Source: Albula goreensis (taxonomy: Eukaryota; Chordata; Actinopteri; Albuliformes; Albulidae). Taken from it: 64,000 nucleotides of DNA. The DNA is taken from NCBI GenBank assembly GCA_022829145.1, contig CM040742.1, positions 5,391,538 to 5,455,537 on the forward strand, given 5' to 3'. Position 1 is the stretch's first letter; every line of letters starts with the position of its first letter. The notes under the pieces are model-generated. The model was given only the letters and a program-made list of their open reading frames with translations, made no database searches and was not told where the DNA came from. Both the position numbers and the translations under genes were made by a program. Positions 12,490 to 25,295 of this stretch are shown here, in pieces.

Positions 12490-15400
12490 AGTTTAAGGTT
12501 CCTGGACATATCACAGTAAATCAGGTGATCCAAACGGTTGTTTACAAAGACGTGTGGGTGCGGTGGCCGGTAACAGGAAAGATCCTCGCGGTGTTTGTGT
12601 CAGGGCTGCAGCGTAAACACAAACGCTAAAATGTTCCTTGGGAGTCTTCCATGAAGCCAAACAAAAGCAGGAAAATGCTGATGAGGTTATGGAGAAAATC
12701 CTCATGTATTTATTTTGCAAGCCACAAATATAACAGCAAGCCAAGCATTTATTATTTTATGATAACATTCCCTTTTATGGTGTATAATGTGGGGGGCACT
12801 CAAGTCTATGATTCCCATTGTAAAAATTAGGCTACTGAACATGTCAGCGACTTCCTGTGTTTTGCTGCAGAGCCACAGTGCCTCGGGCCTGTACTCACCA
12901 TGTTAAAAGCAAAGGGCATCATTATATTTGAATCAGGCCAAGCAGAATGAATGCAGAGCTATACTATAATCTGCAGTACTTTACAGCTGCAGATGTAATG
13001 TGTACATCAACAGATAGGTAATATAAGTCTAGTAATTTATATGACATGTTTGTTAAATGCTCAGTTCTGATTGGGTTTTGATTAGGGGTGTTAATTATGT
13101 TTCTATAATCTGCACAGCTATGAAGTGGCTCAGTTGTATTTCAATAAAGTTGACAAAATTAGTATACAAGCATATTCAACATTATGGGAAATTTCAAACT
13201 AAATGTTATGAATTTCATGAACAGCAATCACATAGTGTGCTAATAGTGTGATTATTTCTCCAAAATCACATTTAACCTTTATGGCCAAGGAGAATATGTA
13301 TCTTAGCTCATACAAAGGGGCCCGTTTGTCAAAAGGACTTCCTTGATGAGGAGACATGATGCTGGAGCTGGCATCCCTTGAAAATAATTATTACCCTTAT
13401 AGTTCCAGTCACTGTTATGCAACAGCCATCACAGAAAGAAGAATAGTTTAAATGGCCAGTCACCCATGTACCTTGTTTAACCTGCCATTTTTGGTTTTAC
13501 CTTTAATGTTTTTTTTTTTTTCTATTTCAACACATGAGTATAATGTGGCCTATCCTACTATTTCCACAAATACATATGTGAAAGACAATGGACACTGTGT
13601 ACCATTAATGCTCACTTCAATATAAGATGACAGAGGCTGTGTGTTTCATGTCAGCTAAATTGTATTTAGTGGATTAAGTCGATGGTGGAAATCCCGAGAG
13701 AGCAGCTGCCCCCTGGCCTGAGTGGATGGGAGGGTGCATGGCATGGCTGGCCTCCTTCAGCCACTATGCCATATATGGTTTGGACTGCCACTTCCAACCA
13801 AAATCTAGTGAATCCCGTGTGGAATTGAATTTGTGCGAATGAATGTGATGTAATGCTACAATTATAATATTTAGACTGGTCAATGAAAATTAGAGTGCAA
13901 AGTGTCTCCAGAAATGAAATAAATGTGACCTGCAGGCTACATTAGTCCAATAACATGAAATAATTAAGAGCATAAATTTCTTGTGACAGCCCTCTCCGAT
14001 TTCTGTGTGGTTTCAGAGACATGCTAGAGTTTAACTTTGTGTTCACAGGGAGGGGAACATTTAATTTGAGTAATGAACATTTAGTGTTCACAGAGTGATG
14101 GTGTAAGGAGAATAAACCAGGCTGGGACATGCAGTTGTTATAGAGAAACCATATAACCTTGAGTCTGCATCACTCACCCTGATGCGGTTTATTTCAATTG
14201 AAACAGAAGGACCACTGCTCTTTCTTAACATAGACGCCAATCACATGCAAACACGGTGATTTGATATACAATGCCTGTGAAGTACTTTGTCCTTCATGAT
14301 GAGCGATGGGGTTGCTGAAAGTTGCTGAAATTAATTACGACTCTCTGTGGCGAAGTGAAATGCCCCGTGGCTTGGAATCGAATCCTGATTATGGCGGTGC
14401 TGACTGGCTGGGCGTCTCAAGGAGGGATGCACAGTTTGCGAATGGTCCCGCGCTGGGAGAGAACATTTTGACCAGCAGGTATTTCACTGATGCACTGAGA
14501 AGTATGCAATTCTTCTTATTGACTGAGGGGCTGCCATTCACATGTCCCATTTCAGAAGTACAGGCTTCACTTAATAAACATTGTCAAGAGAAAACACAGG
14601 CATATGCTTTTTATTAACAGTGGGTAATTACTATTGATTATGCACTTCACCCAATCAATAGACTGACCATAAGAAAAAACATCTGGGAACTGGGTAAAGT
14701 ACTGTAATAATTATATTTCTTACATGAAATTATCTTTCTTATTATTTATTTGACTTTTCTGACACCAACCAATATCGCATGCCTCATGCGTAACATAATG
14801 AAGCTGAAAGTCCTTATTTAAAAATTTCAAATTCAATGTCCATTCATTCCTGGCCATCTACAAAATGTGTAGTTTGTTAGATGGAAAATGTCAGTACGTA
14901 TTTTTATTTCCCTGCGGCTGTTTATCCCCTTGAAATGAACAAGCTGCCTGAGTGGTTACATCCATGTGTTCATTTTAATGAACCACAGCCCTGATTGGCT
15001 GGTGATTCCACAACCCCCTCAATGAATAAACTGTGTTCTAGTATAGAGAAACAAGTACTCAGAGCAGCTGGAAGTCAAATGAATGTATTTGCTAGAAAAC
15101 AAGGTCATGTCACAGTGAAGGCATCTACAAAATGAAGCCCAGGTATGATGTCACAACTGGAGCCAATCGTAAATTGCTTGCAAAAAGTATGTATCATTTG
15201 GGCAAAATGCTGACTGGAGTACATGATTTTGAGCAGAGGGGGCCTGTAAATTACATTTCACTCATGTGGTTTTTCTGTTTCTCTTTTTATCGCAGGGACA
15301 TGGTCACATCCCTGCTTATAAAGAGACTTTCATTAATTCTGAAGAATTTATCACATATCTGGATCAATGTATTTTAGCATATATTCATTAAAATTCATAC

Positions 15401-16535
15401 AGTATGTTTTTATGCACTAATAATATCACCTGCACAATCTTCTCTCAGCTTTCATTTTTTTGCACCTTGCTGCTACTCTCAGTCATCTGGTCTAACTACC
15501 CTAAAGTGTGAGAAGTACATAAATGCTTCAGTCAACAGAGCTCTCAATCCAGACCTTCAGTTGTGTTGCCACTATAAGAATTCACTTCAAACACTTTAAA
15601 AAAGAAATGTATTTATGATCACAGAATTCAGCAAGGAGTGTCACAATTACAAATACACCGACACCTGTGCCGAGAAGGGAGTGTCAACAGGAGAAACACC
15701 TTTAGTTGACGTTTGTTCCCCTTTAATGAAGACAGTCCATCAGATGAAGCCCAGTGGGGGTCATGTTTCATGGATTCCTGAGGACGCACAGACAGGGATA
15801 ACCGTAGCTTCTTTTTACAACAAACACACACCTGGGCTGGAGGTCTCCCACTGCGAATGGCTTTCACATAGCCTGACGATGACGAGACTGTCTTTGAAGG
15901 AGTGGAACTGCTCAAAGAAGCACCGAGGGAAGATTCTTTTCACGGACGAGGTCAGAGAGGACCTGCCCCGTTCTCAACCAATGACAGCAAAGCAGAGAGA
16001 AGAGCGTTCTGGGGGACTTTCCGGAGGCCTGTCAGCTCCTCTGCTCTCTCGGTCTCCTCCAGTCTGTGCGGAGGTGGCTGGGGAGTGAGGAGCGTAGCTC
16101 TGACGTAAGGACGGGCATGCTCTCTTTCACCCAGTGAAAGACATGCTCCATGACAGGGAGATGAAAGAGCGAGAGCATCATTTTCAGCTGCCTATGAACC
16201 TCGTAGCTGTGAGGTTAGTGTGGCGTAATAACAGAACAGGAAAAGCTGTGTAGAATTAACAAAATATCTCTATTGTTCTCCATGTTTGTTTGGCATATCT
16301 GTCATTGCATTCCCATTTCAATTTTTCCTGGCATCGCATTGTCCAAACCAGATCTGAGTTTCAGTGTAAAACTCCATAAACACATATGAGCAATACATGT
16401 TGAAGGAAGGCATAAGCTTCCTTTAAAGTGTGTTTAGTTAATGGGTGTGCTGAGCACTCGGCTACCATGAGCCCATGCCCATGGTGGATATTATACCAAT
16501 AAGTATTTGGAGGCAGCAATACAAGTGCTGAAGAC
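12490..16535. other. AT-rich DNA, no gene seen
   Basis: Mostly unique. The 157-codon frame at 15615-16088 lies in a GC-richer patch and has no domain or splice support. A small tandem duplication (GTTGCTGAAA twice) lies near 14311. Confidence 0.5.
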
Positions 16536-16539
16536 TAAG

Positions 16540-18620
16540 ATCTTACAGAGAATCCTGCAGCTTTTTGACGTCCTCACCTCTTGCCTGGAGGTGTTTTATG
16601 AGGCATGGGAAGCCAATGTTGTACCTGGTCAGTGGATCTGGCCCAGGGCAGCAGCATTTGACGTCTGACCAGTACAGTCTGTAAGGGGCTGTCTGCCATG
16701 TCCACCAATGCTGATTTTTCTTCATCCAGCATATTTTTCCCATTGTTTTCAAAGGGAGCGGAGTGTTTTTGCGCACCTACAAAATATGCCGGGAGCCTAT
16801 CAGGAGATGAGTGTATTTTCAGCACTGACGTATAGCAGCTGGCATTTTTTCAGTTGCCGAAGGTTGAAAAATGTTCAACTTCGAAAATATGCTACGCTCA
16901 TCACTGTCACTTTGTACTGTTGTCCAATCACACTGAGGAAGGGGTGGGACATACAGGGCATGTTGCAGGCTAGTTCTTCTGTTTTTGCCTGTATGGCTAG
17001 CGATAGTGATAAATAGTTAACCACCAGTTTGTTGTAATATAGTAAATTTATCTGTTGATTTTTTTCACTAGTAAAATGCTTCTGGCTAGGCATTTATCAG
17101 CTGATTAACGTTAGATAGCAACACAGGCTAGCTATCACTACATCTTACGTTAACATCAATAGGTATCCTATAGCCAAACATGGTCATATGTGGCTTCCTA
17201 TTTAACATTACTCAACTATATTAAAATGTCTGGCAAAGAAGATAACTTCCTATTTGACTAGCAAGCTGGTGTGATTGATTATACACTAGCTGGTTATGTA
17301 TAATTATCACTAGTGTGAAATGTAATACCATGGTATCACAGCGATACTTGCTATGCTGGTTAGAGGGTGGATACCTGACACAAACTCGATGGGTCTCGAC
17401 ATATCCACCCACTACTTGACTATCGATAGAGTAGTTAGATTTATTTTATTATTCTGCAGCAATTTTTTATGACCAATAATTAATAATATCAATTTACCTT
17501 ACAGTAAGAATATAATATAACCTAGCATGACAAGTTATACATAGCCAGCTATCTTACGAGTGATCTGATTGACCGTATCACAGCAACCAGCTGGAAAAAA
17601 AAATCTGTCCGATTAGGAAGCATCACAAATGTAACAAGTCCAGTTGTTACCCATTTGAATTTTCAAGTTTTAGTTTATGGAATGCACGTGACACTTCCAG
17701 TGAAACTGAGTTACAGTTACGGAGTTGTTATCATGCAATTTGTATGACAAATAATTTACAATATGTAATCTGCAGAGTCAACCATTCATCAGGTAGGTAT
17801 TTGTACAAAGAAGCATAAGAGCACAGTCCTAGAAAGAGGAGCTGTTTATTCTCTCCTCAGAAACTACATCCGATCCGCCAAACAACATGCGGTTAAGGAT
17901 ATTATGACTGACATAGGGAGTCGAAGCCAAGATGACCCTTTCAGCCTAATAGCAATGGCAAAGCAGCAGAAAGACATAAAGTCAAAGCCACTCTCTTTTG
18001 CTCTCAGCATTCCATTGCTATGGAAAACCCACCAGCCTGGCAGCCAGGATAGCACCCTCCTTCAGAAGAACTGCCCGACGTCCAGGCATGACATCCTGTC
18101 TGCCTAAACCAGTTGCCAGGAGGCACTCTAGGGCAGGCTCGAAAAGACGCCAAACAGCCGGGCGCCCAAAACATCAACTTAATGGTCCAGAGCACCCCTA
18201 GAGTTCAACTTTGAATAAAAAGGAGCAGCCATGTTCAGCCACCACTGACTGAGTGATTGGCACCATGACCTAAGCACATCAACGAGGATGTTTTAGTGAG
18301 GGAGATGAAGAGGGACCCTGGCCAGCTTTACATGCCCTTGTTAAGCCACTTCTTTGGGAGAAGCGTGATAATTAAAATACACCTTTAATAAAAGTAGCTA
18401 ATGTGGTGAACTAATGAGATGAGCTTGGCACTTGTCAGGGCTATACGGCTTATCCCATTATTCCTTGTTTTGTGGGGGAAAAATGTAGCTGTGAATTAGC
18501 TTGTTATGCAATGGTAATATTCTGGTTGATAGTAGCTAGTCGTCTGTGCTATGTACCTGTTCTTTTTGTGCCTAATTTGAGTTTAAAGTGATAGAGGTAT
18601 ACAACTACATGCAGGAGAAG
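16540..18620. other. Suspected old transposon debris
   Basis: Words such as ATTAACGTTAGATAGC and CAGGCTAGCTATCACTAC, plus short protein-like frames, give this stretch the flavour of a decayed fish DNA transposon. No termini or transposase motif could be pinned down, so no superfamily is given. Confidence 0.25.
17861..18110 (+). other. Open segment behind a splice-acceptor-like site, unrecognised
   Basis: CTCTCCTCAG ends at 17860, and one frame stays open from there to the TAA just after codon 18105-18107, about 82 codons. It contains NYIRSAKQHAVKDIM and DDPFSLIAMAKQQKDIK-type sequence. The polar, charged composition is more protein-like than most short frames here, but it matches no family I know. 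The surroundings (16.5-18.6 kb) contain TAACGTTAG/GCTAGCTA-type words often seen in fish transposons, so an old transposon exon is one possibility. Confidence 0.15.
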
Positions 18621-18629
18621 CAGTTGCAG

Positions 18630-19235
18630 AATTTCATCATGAGATTCTTCTCTCAAATTAATTTTTTACTTGCCTTGATGCCCTGACTCAGTCCTTTCTA
18701 GTAAGTAATGAATTGTCAGGATTTGGGTACAGTTAATCATGACACCAAAAATAATGCAGTGTAATGAGCATGTCTTGATTGAGATGTTTCAATGTAATAT
18801 GAGGTTGGGCACCAGGATCAGTATACAATATGTTGCATCGTCATCCGCTAAAACCAGTTTATTTAATGAAGAAAACAAATTCATAGAAACAGGACGTATT
18901 TTGAAAGGAGAGTGAATTTGAAGTACATATTTTCAGTTCAAAGAACCACACCCTGCCACATCGGCTGGTAATGTTGTTTAACTCAAACAGCTTGAGTAAG
19001 GCATGCTGTATGCATTTTTCATATTGACAGAAATCCATACCAAACCATGGTATGTAATTACTGTTGGTATGCATTGATTTCAAGCATATTTAATGTAAAT
19101 TATGAACCTGTTCAAGGAAACGATTTGCAGACATTTGAAAGATTTGAAGGCATAACTATACATTCAATTCTTGGAATATAATATATTTTTTAATAGTAAA
19201 CAGATGTTCTTGTGCTTCTAACTTTGCACTAGGTT
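18630..19235. other. AT-rich DNA, no gene seen
   Basis: Nothing recognisable. The missing 5' part of the Tc1 remnant at 19240 was not found here. Confidence 0.55.
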
Positions 19236-19239
19236 TGTC

Positions 19240-19904
19240 TCTGCTCAATGCACTGGACATTACATGAAGTCAACGTCTACAGACGGCATCCAAGAAGAAA
19301 ACCACCGCTAACAATTCGGGGCAAAAGTGCAAGATTAAACTCTGCCAAAGAACATGAAAAGAAGCCTGATGAAAACGGGCAGCTTATGTCGGTCAGATGA
19401 AGCCAAGATAGACGTGATAGGATCAGATGGGGTGCAGCATGTTTGGTGTGGAGCTGACCGGGACGAGCACAGTGACTGCATAGCGCTGGCAGTGAAACAA
19501 GGAGGAGGCAGTGTGCTGATATGGGGCTGCATGAGTGCGGAAGATGTAGGGCAGATGGCATTTACGCGTGGCAGCATGCATACATGAAAGCAAAATACTG
19601 AATGAAAAGATGTCTGTAAGTCTCGAGAACCTTGACAGGAGAGGAATTTTCCAACATGTCAGTGATCCTAAACTGCAAAAATAACACATTGGAATAAAGA
19701 TTTTGAAATAAAGATGGACAATAAAATATTAGAAGAACAAAATCTCACTAATGATGGGTGTACTAATGACTGTTGCACTTTGTTGTCATATATTGGCCTT
19801 TCAAAATCAGTCAAACATTTCTCTTTTTTTTGGGCTTTGACTAAAAAAAACAAATGACACAGGATTAGTTTTATTGAAGGTGTACTCACTTTTGTTGTAC
19901 ACTG
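19240..19904 (+). mobile_element. 5'-truncated, internally deleted Tc1-type element of a second family
   Basis: The right end reads GTGTACTCACTTTTGTTGTACACTG and is followed by TA at 19905-19906. This is a Tc1-type terminus different from that of the element at 26.7 kb. No matching left end was found upstream, so the copy is 5'-truncated. The left limit is approximate and set where transposase-like sequence becomes recognisable. The transposase remnant runs to about 19675 and then passes directly into 3' terminal-repeat sequence, so the end of the coding region is missing. The degree of decay suggests an older insertion than the 26.7-kb copy (inference). Confidence 0.82.
19250..19676 (+). pseudogene. 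Tc1-type transposase fragment with lost catalytic residue
   Basis: Only the central part of a DD34E transposase remains. Readable pieces are the region around the first catalytic Asp (RSDEAKID, Asp codon 19396-19398), the GGGSVLIWGCMSAEDVGQM block near 19500-19557, and, in another frame, FQHVSDPKLQ near 19649-19678. In the last piece the residue at the position of the second catalytic Asp reads Val (GTC at 19658-19660). The N-terminal DNA-binding domain and the Glu-containing C-terminal part are absent. The distance between the two catalytic positions is also shorter than in intact relatives. The fragment is certainly non-functional. The assignment rests on family motifs, not on a search. Confidence 0.8.
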
Positions 19905-19909
19905 TAGAA

Positions 19910-22900
19910 CAGCCCAAACAGTTTCATATAGACCTAAAAAGTAACATGAGACATCAAAGGTCAATATGAAATATCTACTAATCAAATGAATTAATGTATA
20001 AGTAAATATAGTGACCATAGTTACATAGTTATGACTTTTGTTTCCACATGGCTTTTTGAGAAGTATGAATCTTCTGCAGTCTGAGGTGAGGACATATTGT
20101 GTGAAGTAGGCCAACATAGCAAGTCATCGTATTCATTAGCACAATTTTATAAAAAGCTTTGACGGTGCAAAGGTCAGTGTGAAGCTGAGGTAATTGCATG
20201 ATGTTAAATGCATTCCCTACCCTCATAAGAGCACATAATTATGAATACATAACATGTTTAATGGTATTCATTTGTGCAGTAGATGAATATATACGCTTGG
20301 TAGTAGATAAGGATAATTATACACATCACTAAAATGAACTGAACACATGCTGCACAGGGCATGTGTCTGTTGTAGGCCTGTTCATTATCTAGTGGTGAAA
20401 TACAGTACTGGCGCTACTTCAGTCAGTGAGTGAAAAATAGCACCTGTTATTCTGGCACAGACATGAATGGAACCACTGAACTAAATTGTCTGTGTTAAAA
20501 TCAACCCCCCTTCATTACTGTTTGCAATTGATAAGTCTGATTGCAGCATGCCATTGGTTTAATGACGAAAGTATAAAAAAGGGAATATTTATTTGTCTTT
20601 ATCGCCCCAATTTATTAGTAAAATACATGCGCTGACCTGATTGTGGATATGGTTTAATCAATCAGTAACCACAGGCTTTAAACAGTCAACGGAGGACATT
20701 TTCCATGTCCCCGCCCTCCCCCTGTGTTCTCTCTCCAGTTTCAGTAATGAATGAGAATCTGATTGTTCTGGCTGGGTCAGGCCTGGCAAGCCATCAGGCT
20801 GCTCTCCGCAGGTGAGCCGTGGTTTCATTCGGAGAAACAGTTGATTCTGCCAGGTCATTATCACAAAGTGTGATTCACTCAAATTCTTGCAGTGGTTCAT
20901 GGAAAATACAGGGAGGAACATGCAAATGGTGCCTTGGAAAACAGAGATTTTGGTACCTTTAATGTTGGGACTTGACTGGACCGTTGCTTCTCATTCACAA
21001 GCATTAATCTGTGTACAATCCATCTTTACTAATGGTATTATTTGAAGTTTTCAGAATTACTGTCCAGACCAGCTAATGGACGTCTTTCATCAGGTCTTCA
21101 CTCACCTCCACAGGGAATGTTTTCTTCCTTTCACGTTAAGGTCTGATGTAATCCACTGCAGATATGCAGCATTGTTATCATGGGACAACACATGACACTA
21201 TTTACACTGATGATGGAGTCAGTGGAAGTTGTAACTTTAAGTGCACATTTGTTTTAAGTAATTAGTGCTATTTACCTATCTTAAAATTGGTCTGCTTTGC
21301 ACATCGGAGACATATGTATTGTATGGACGTTTATGAGAGATTTTCAGAAACCAATTACATGATTCATCACTGACACATGTATGTTTTTCATTTCAACATT
21401 ACATGCAGACATCTGGTGTACAGTGCATATCACAGACAATACCTTTGTGGTAAAGGCATATTAAATGCAAAACCACCCTAAACCATACCCTTAATTTAAA
21501 CAATGCCCTTCCCCAAGGCTATCCAAAATATATTCAGAGGTACAACTAGACTTACTTTTTTTATCTCAATATCATTGGATTAGAAGTTTATAAATCAGCT
21601 ATCTTCTCCCACCATTATAAAAAAATATATGTGAAAGAAATTGATTGCACTAAATGTTTAAACCTGACAGAGTGTCAGTTTGACTGTGTCATCCCTTTAC
21701 CTAGATTAACTGTCAAAAGGCAAAGGGACAGATAAATAGAGGCACACGCGAGTAAACAGATATCACACTAAAATATTACTTCTCTTGGAACCACTAGAAT
21801 ACAAGCTGCACAGGAAATAATGCAGCAAACATTACAAAAAGTCCAATAAACTGAGTATCCCCATGACAGGAAGCAAACAGAATTACTGTATATGGAGCGA
21901 GATCAAAATTCATACGGAGCTGGTAACACATTAGAGCTATTGTCAGTCCCATATTACAAAGTCGACACCTTAATGAGTTAGTCCATTATTCATGTCAAGA
22001 CAAGTCATCCCTTAAAAATTGTCTGTAAAAATAAACACCATTTGAAATAGTTTAAGCCCCTGATTACAGCTAATACTTATGTTGTGCTGTGAAAAATAAA
22101 ACTGCACTACTTAAGAGACAGACTTCCAAGTTATGAGCCTCATGTAAGTCATTTTGACATAGTATCAAATGTAGAACTTTGTCCTTGGGGTACATTCAAA
22201 CTACCCAACGGATGCACTTTGCCACTTCTTTTCATTGAACGATGAATATAGGAAAGAATTTTTGTATTCACCACTCAGACAAAAGAACAGAGAGCTTGGA
22301 CTAGATGTCCATTTTAGGTACTCAGGCTACTGTTTAACACACAATTCATAAAACGTGCTTATAAAAAAAAATCAGGGGGCTCTCATCATTCAACTTTTGA
22401 TTTTATGACTTTGTTGGTATCACTGAGACCAATGAATTCCAGCTGTCATGTTCTTCTCAAAATTTGTGTGTAAAACTTTGTTCTCCAGAGTTCCACCAGA
22501 TACTGATTTGTCATGCGGCATTGTTTATAACTGTCATGGGAATGGTTATTTTTAATGAGAAAAATACAATATCTCTTTCAAAAAGGGAAAACTTCTTTTG
22601 TTAACAGTACTATAGTCTGACAGAGACTTTGACACACTGTTAGCATTCTGAGTGACATGGAATAGATATTATGTTTACAATACATTAAATTAAATTTGTG
22701 CTTGGACAAATGTTTGCTGTATGTTTTCTCAATAGAAGAATACAAACCAGAGGTTACTTGGCCCTCCGTGATTATAAATCACTAGGAAATTCAGCAATAC
22801 ACAATAAAACGCAAAGAATGTTTTACTTCAGATGTTAATTCACTTGCTTTAGCAGTATCCTGAAATGACAAATAAATTAGTTTGGAAAAAAGACAGGATC

Positions 22901-23049
22901 TTGTGGTTAACTGTCATTTCAAAGAAATGTTAATCTTTCCTTCGGAGCTACCAAGTAGCTAAGGTTGATTAAGATTTTAAATGAAAAAATACTTTCTTTT
23001 TTTGTAGTGAGGTGGAATGTTTACTCAAACTAATGCATGGCTGTACCAG

Positions 23050-23050
<1 letters not shown>
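19910..23050. other. AT-rich DNA, no gene seen
   Basis: Only short frames and A/T runs. A frame on the minus strand reaching into 19668 merely reads through the Tc1 terminal repeat. Confidence 0.6.

Positions 23051-23053
<3 letters not shown>

Positions 23054-23085
<32 letters not shown>
23054..23085 (+). repeat. (GT)16 microsatellite
   Basis: An uninterrupted GT dinucleotide run of 32 bp. Probably length-polymorphic. Confidence 0.97.
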
Positions 23086-23087
<2 letters not shown>

Positions 23088-23089
23088 TA

Positions 23090-25225
23090 TGTATGTGTGG
23101 AGAGGAGAGTTCTAGAGTTTCAAATACTTAAAAGAAACACTTCAAATTCCACGATGCCTCGTCCTCTCCACAAATTTGTATTCGGATTTATGCAGATCAA
23201 CAACAGAGGATTAGCATGCATATTTTTACAAGTAATATCGTTTTAACAAGGGTCAAGCATGTCGGTCAGACCAGACTGTGCAGGGCTGGATAAGATTACA
23301 GCCCGGCTAAGTGTATGAGCAACAGATTCCAAACTGTGACCCCGTGACCCCGGGCAAACAAAGCCGTTCACAGCAACCGGGGCATAATGAACTGTGAAGA
23401 GACAGACGTGGTATCTGCAAAAGCCTTGCCACAATTGATTCCAGTTTTCCGTGCGAAAGACCAAAGCAAACGTGGCATCGGGCTCGCAAAAGTTGAAGGC
23501 TTTCCAAAGTAGCTTCATGCTACTCTAAATCGTTCCAAAGAGCCTCCAAATTCCCCTCGCCACACTCATGGGAAAAGGGTAAACTCCTGCCAAGCATACT
23601 ATTCTTCAGATGACTTCACTTCCCACCAGCTTACACTTTTTTTTTCTCTCTCTCTTTTTTTTGGAGGAAGATGGTAATATATTTCTCCCTTTTGTAGAGG
23701 AACAGATTGCCATTAAACCTTATTTCCCATTTGGGTTAGATGTAGGCAGTGCAATCAGAACAGTTTCTGTCCAACAGATGTTTGCTCAATTAGAGACACC
23801 TACAGAATGAAATATCTGGAGAGCTTCAGTTCTAAGCAGTGCTCTTGTAGAGACTGATTTGGTTAAATTGTTTTATCATGGTGTTTGCTTGCATATGTCA
23901 AAAGAGAAAATTCAAGAGAAAGAGAATGAAAAAAGCACATGAATACCATCATCAAAGAAACATCATATATTAATGAATTCCATGGAATTCCGCTGGGTTC
24001 ACGATGGGGTTAGCAATTGGCGCACTGCTTTAAAAAACGCTTTGCCAGCTGAGGAACTGAAACATTTCTTGAACAAGTGGTTTTAATTTCACCTTTCAAA
24101 CAAACTTTAATCTTGCCCACCAACTATATTTTAGAATTATTATACGACACATCAGGGACACACCACAAACTCAAGTGGAAGTTTAAGCTGACAAGTTACC
24201 TATTAATAACAAAAAAATATAGTATGCTTTAACAAAGTGGACAGTAACAATGTACATTATTCTATTTTAAGAATTTTAAGTATCAAAATATATCATACAG
24301 GTGTATGTAAACCACAGTGTAATAGTCTGACAGATAATTTCATTATTGGTGCCATATTTTATCCATTGTTTTATCTTCACAAGCATTGTTTTTTTTTTTG
24401 AACAATTTTTTGGCTGAAACAAGAAATAAATGAGAAGCTTTGTTGATACTTTACATTATGTTGAAGAGAAATATGTAGTGAGCCTGACACGTAAGGTCAA
24501 AATGTGTTATTGTGTATAATATCCCGCTTGGGGGCCATATCTTTACCCTCAGGTTCTCATTCCCAAAAACTGTTTATAGGCATATCATGACTTGAATTTC
24601 TAAAAAGGATAACCATAAATATTAAAGTTTCATCACCTCTCCTCATGAACTATAATCTGAATCCAGGCTGTATCCAAGAAATACCATTTGCCTGCAGGGC
24701 AGATCATAATCTTAAATAAAAAAAAAAATAAATAAATAAAAAACTCTGAGACAGACATTTTCTTTAAGTTCCTGGAACATCTTAAGGTCACTTTTATTAA
24801 AGAGACTATGCACATTTTATTAAATACCGGCCATATACTTCCTTTCTGCAAGGAGGTGGTCGAGAGTATTTTCCTTTTTCATTAAGAACGCATTGCAAAC
24901 AGCCCAAACAACAAATGGTCTCCCCGGTTTACATGTCTGATCAGGGTGAATAAACATTTGATATTATAATTTCAAACAGATGGACAATTACGATTTGTCA
25001 ATTGCACACAGTGTCTCAATCAAAGTACACTTCAGGTAAACACAGTTCTTGGGTAAACCGTTAACTCTCCATCTTGCCCTGTGGCTCTTATAACTTGATA
25101 ATCAAAAATCTGCAAACGTTCTGGTCACCTCTATTGGTGCATGTTCTCAGAGGACAAGAAGGCTGACAAGAATGATTGACTGTGTTCTAAGTAGTCTACG
25201 TAGTACTTAGGCCCACACCTAATAA
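23090..25225. other. AT-rich DNA, no gene seen
   Basis: A moderately GC-richer patch at 23240-23530 (CCCCGTGACCCCGGGCAAAC-type words) is a weak CNE candidate. The rest is AT-rich and featureless apart from the 16-bp palindrome at 23975. Confidence 0.55.
23975..23990. other. 16-bp perfect palindrome
   Basis: GAATTCCATGGAATTC is its own reverse complement. Nothing around it extends the symmetry. Confidence 0.85.
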
Positions 25226-25229
25226 TAAT

Positions 25230-25234
25230 AAAAA

Positions 25235-25293
<59 letters not shown>
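25230..25293 (+). repeat. Compound A23-(AT)21 microsatellite
   Basis: An uninterrupted run of 23 A followed directly by about 21 AT units. It is a likely site of length variation and of assembly or sequencing error. It forms the 5' edge of a 270-bp stretch that ends in a second poly-A (25559-25575). Confidence 0.96.

Positions 25294-25294
<1 letters not shown>

Positions 25295-25295
<1 letters not shown>

Noticed and set aside
15615-16088. Longest open frame (157 codons, plus strand)
   Set aside because: No recognisable domain, no repeat-family motif and no splice or start context. It lies in a GC-richer patch where stops are rarer, and frames of this length are expected by chance in 64 kb.
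19668-20117. 149-codon minus-strand frame
   Set aside because: Part of it is the Tc1 terminal repeat read backwards, and the rest is AT-rich with no protein-like pattern.
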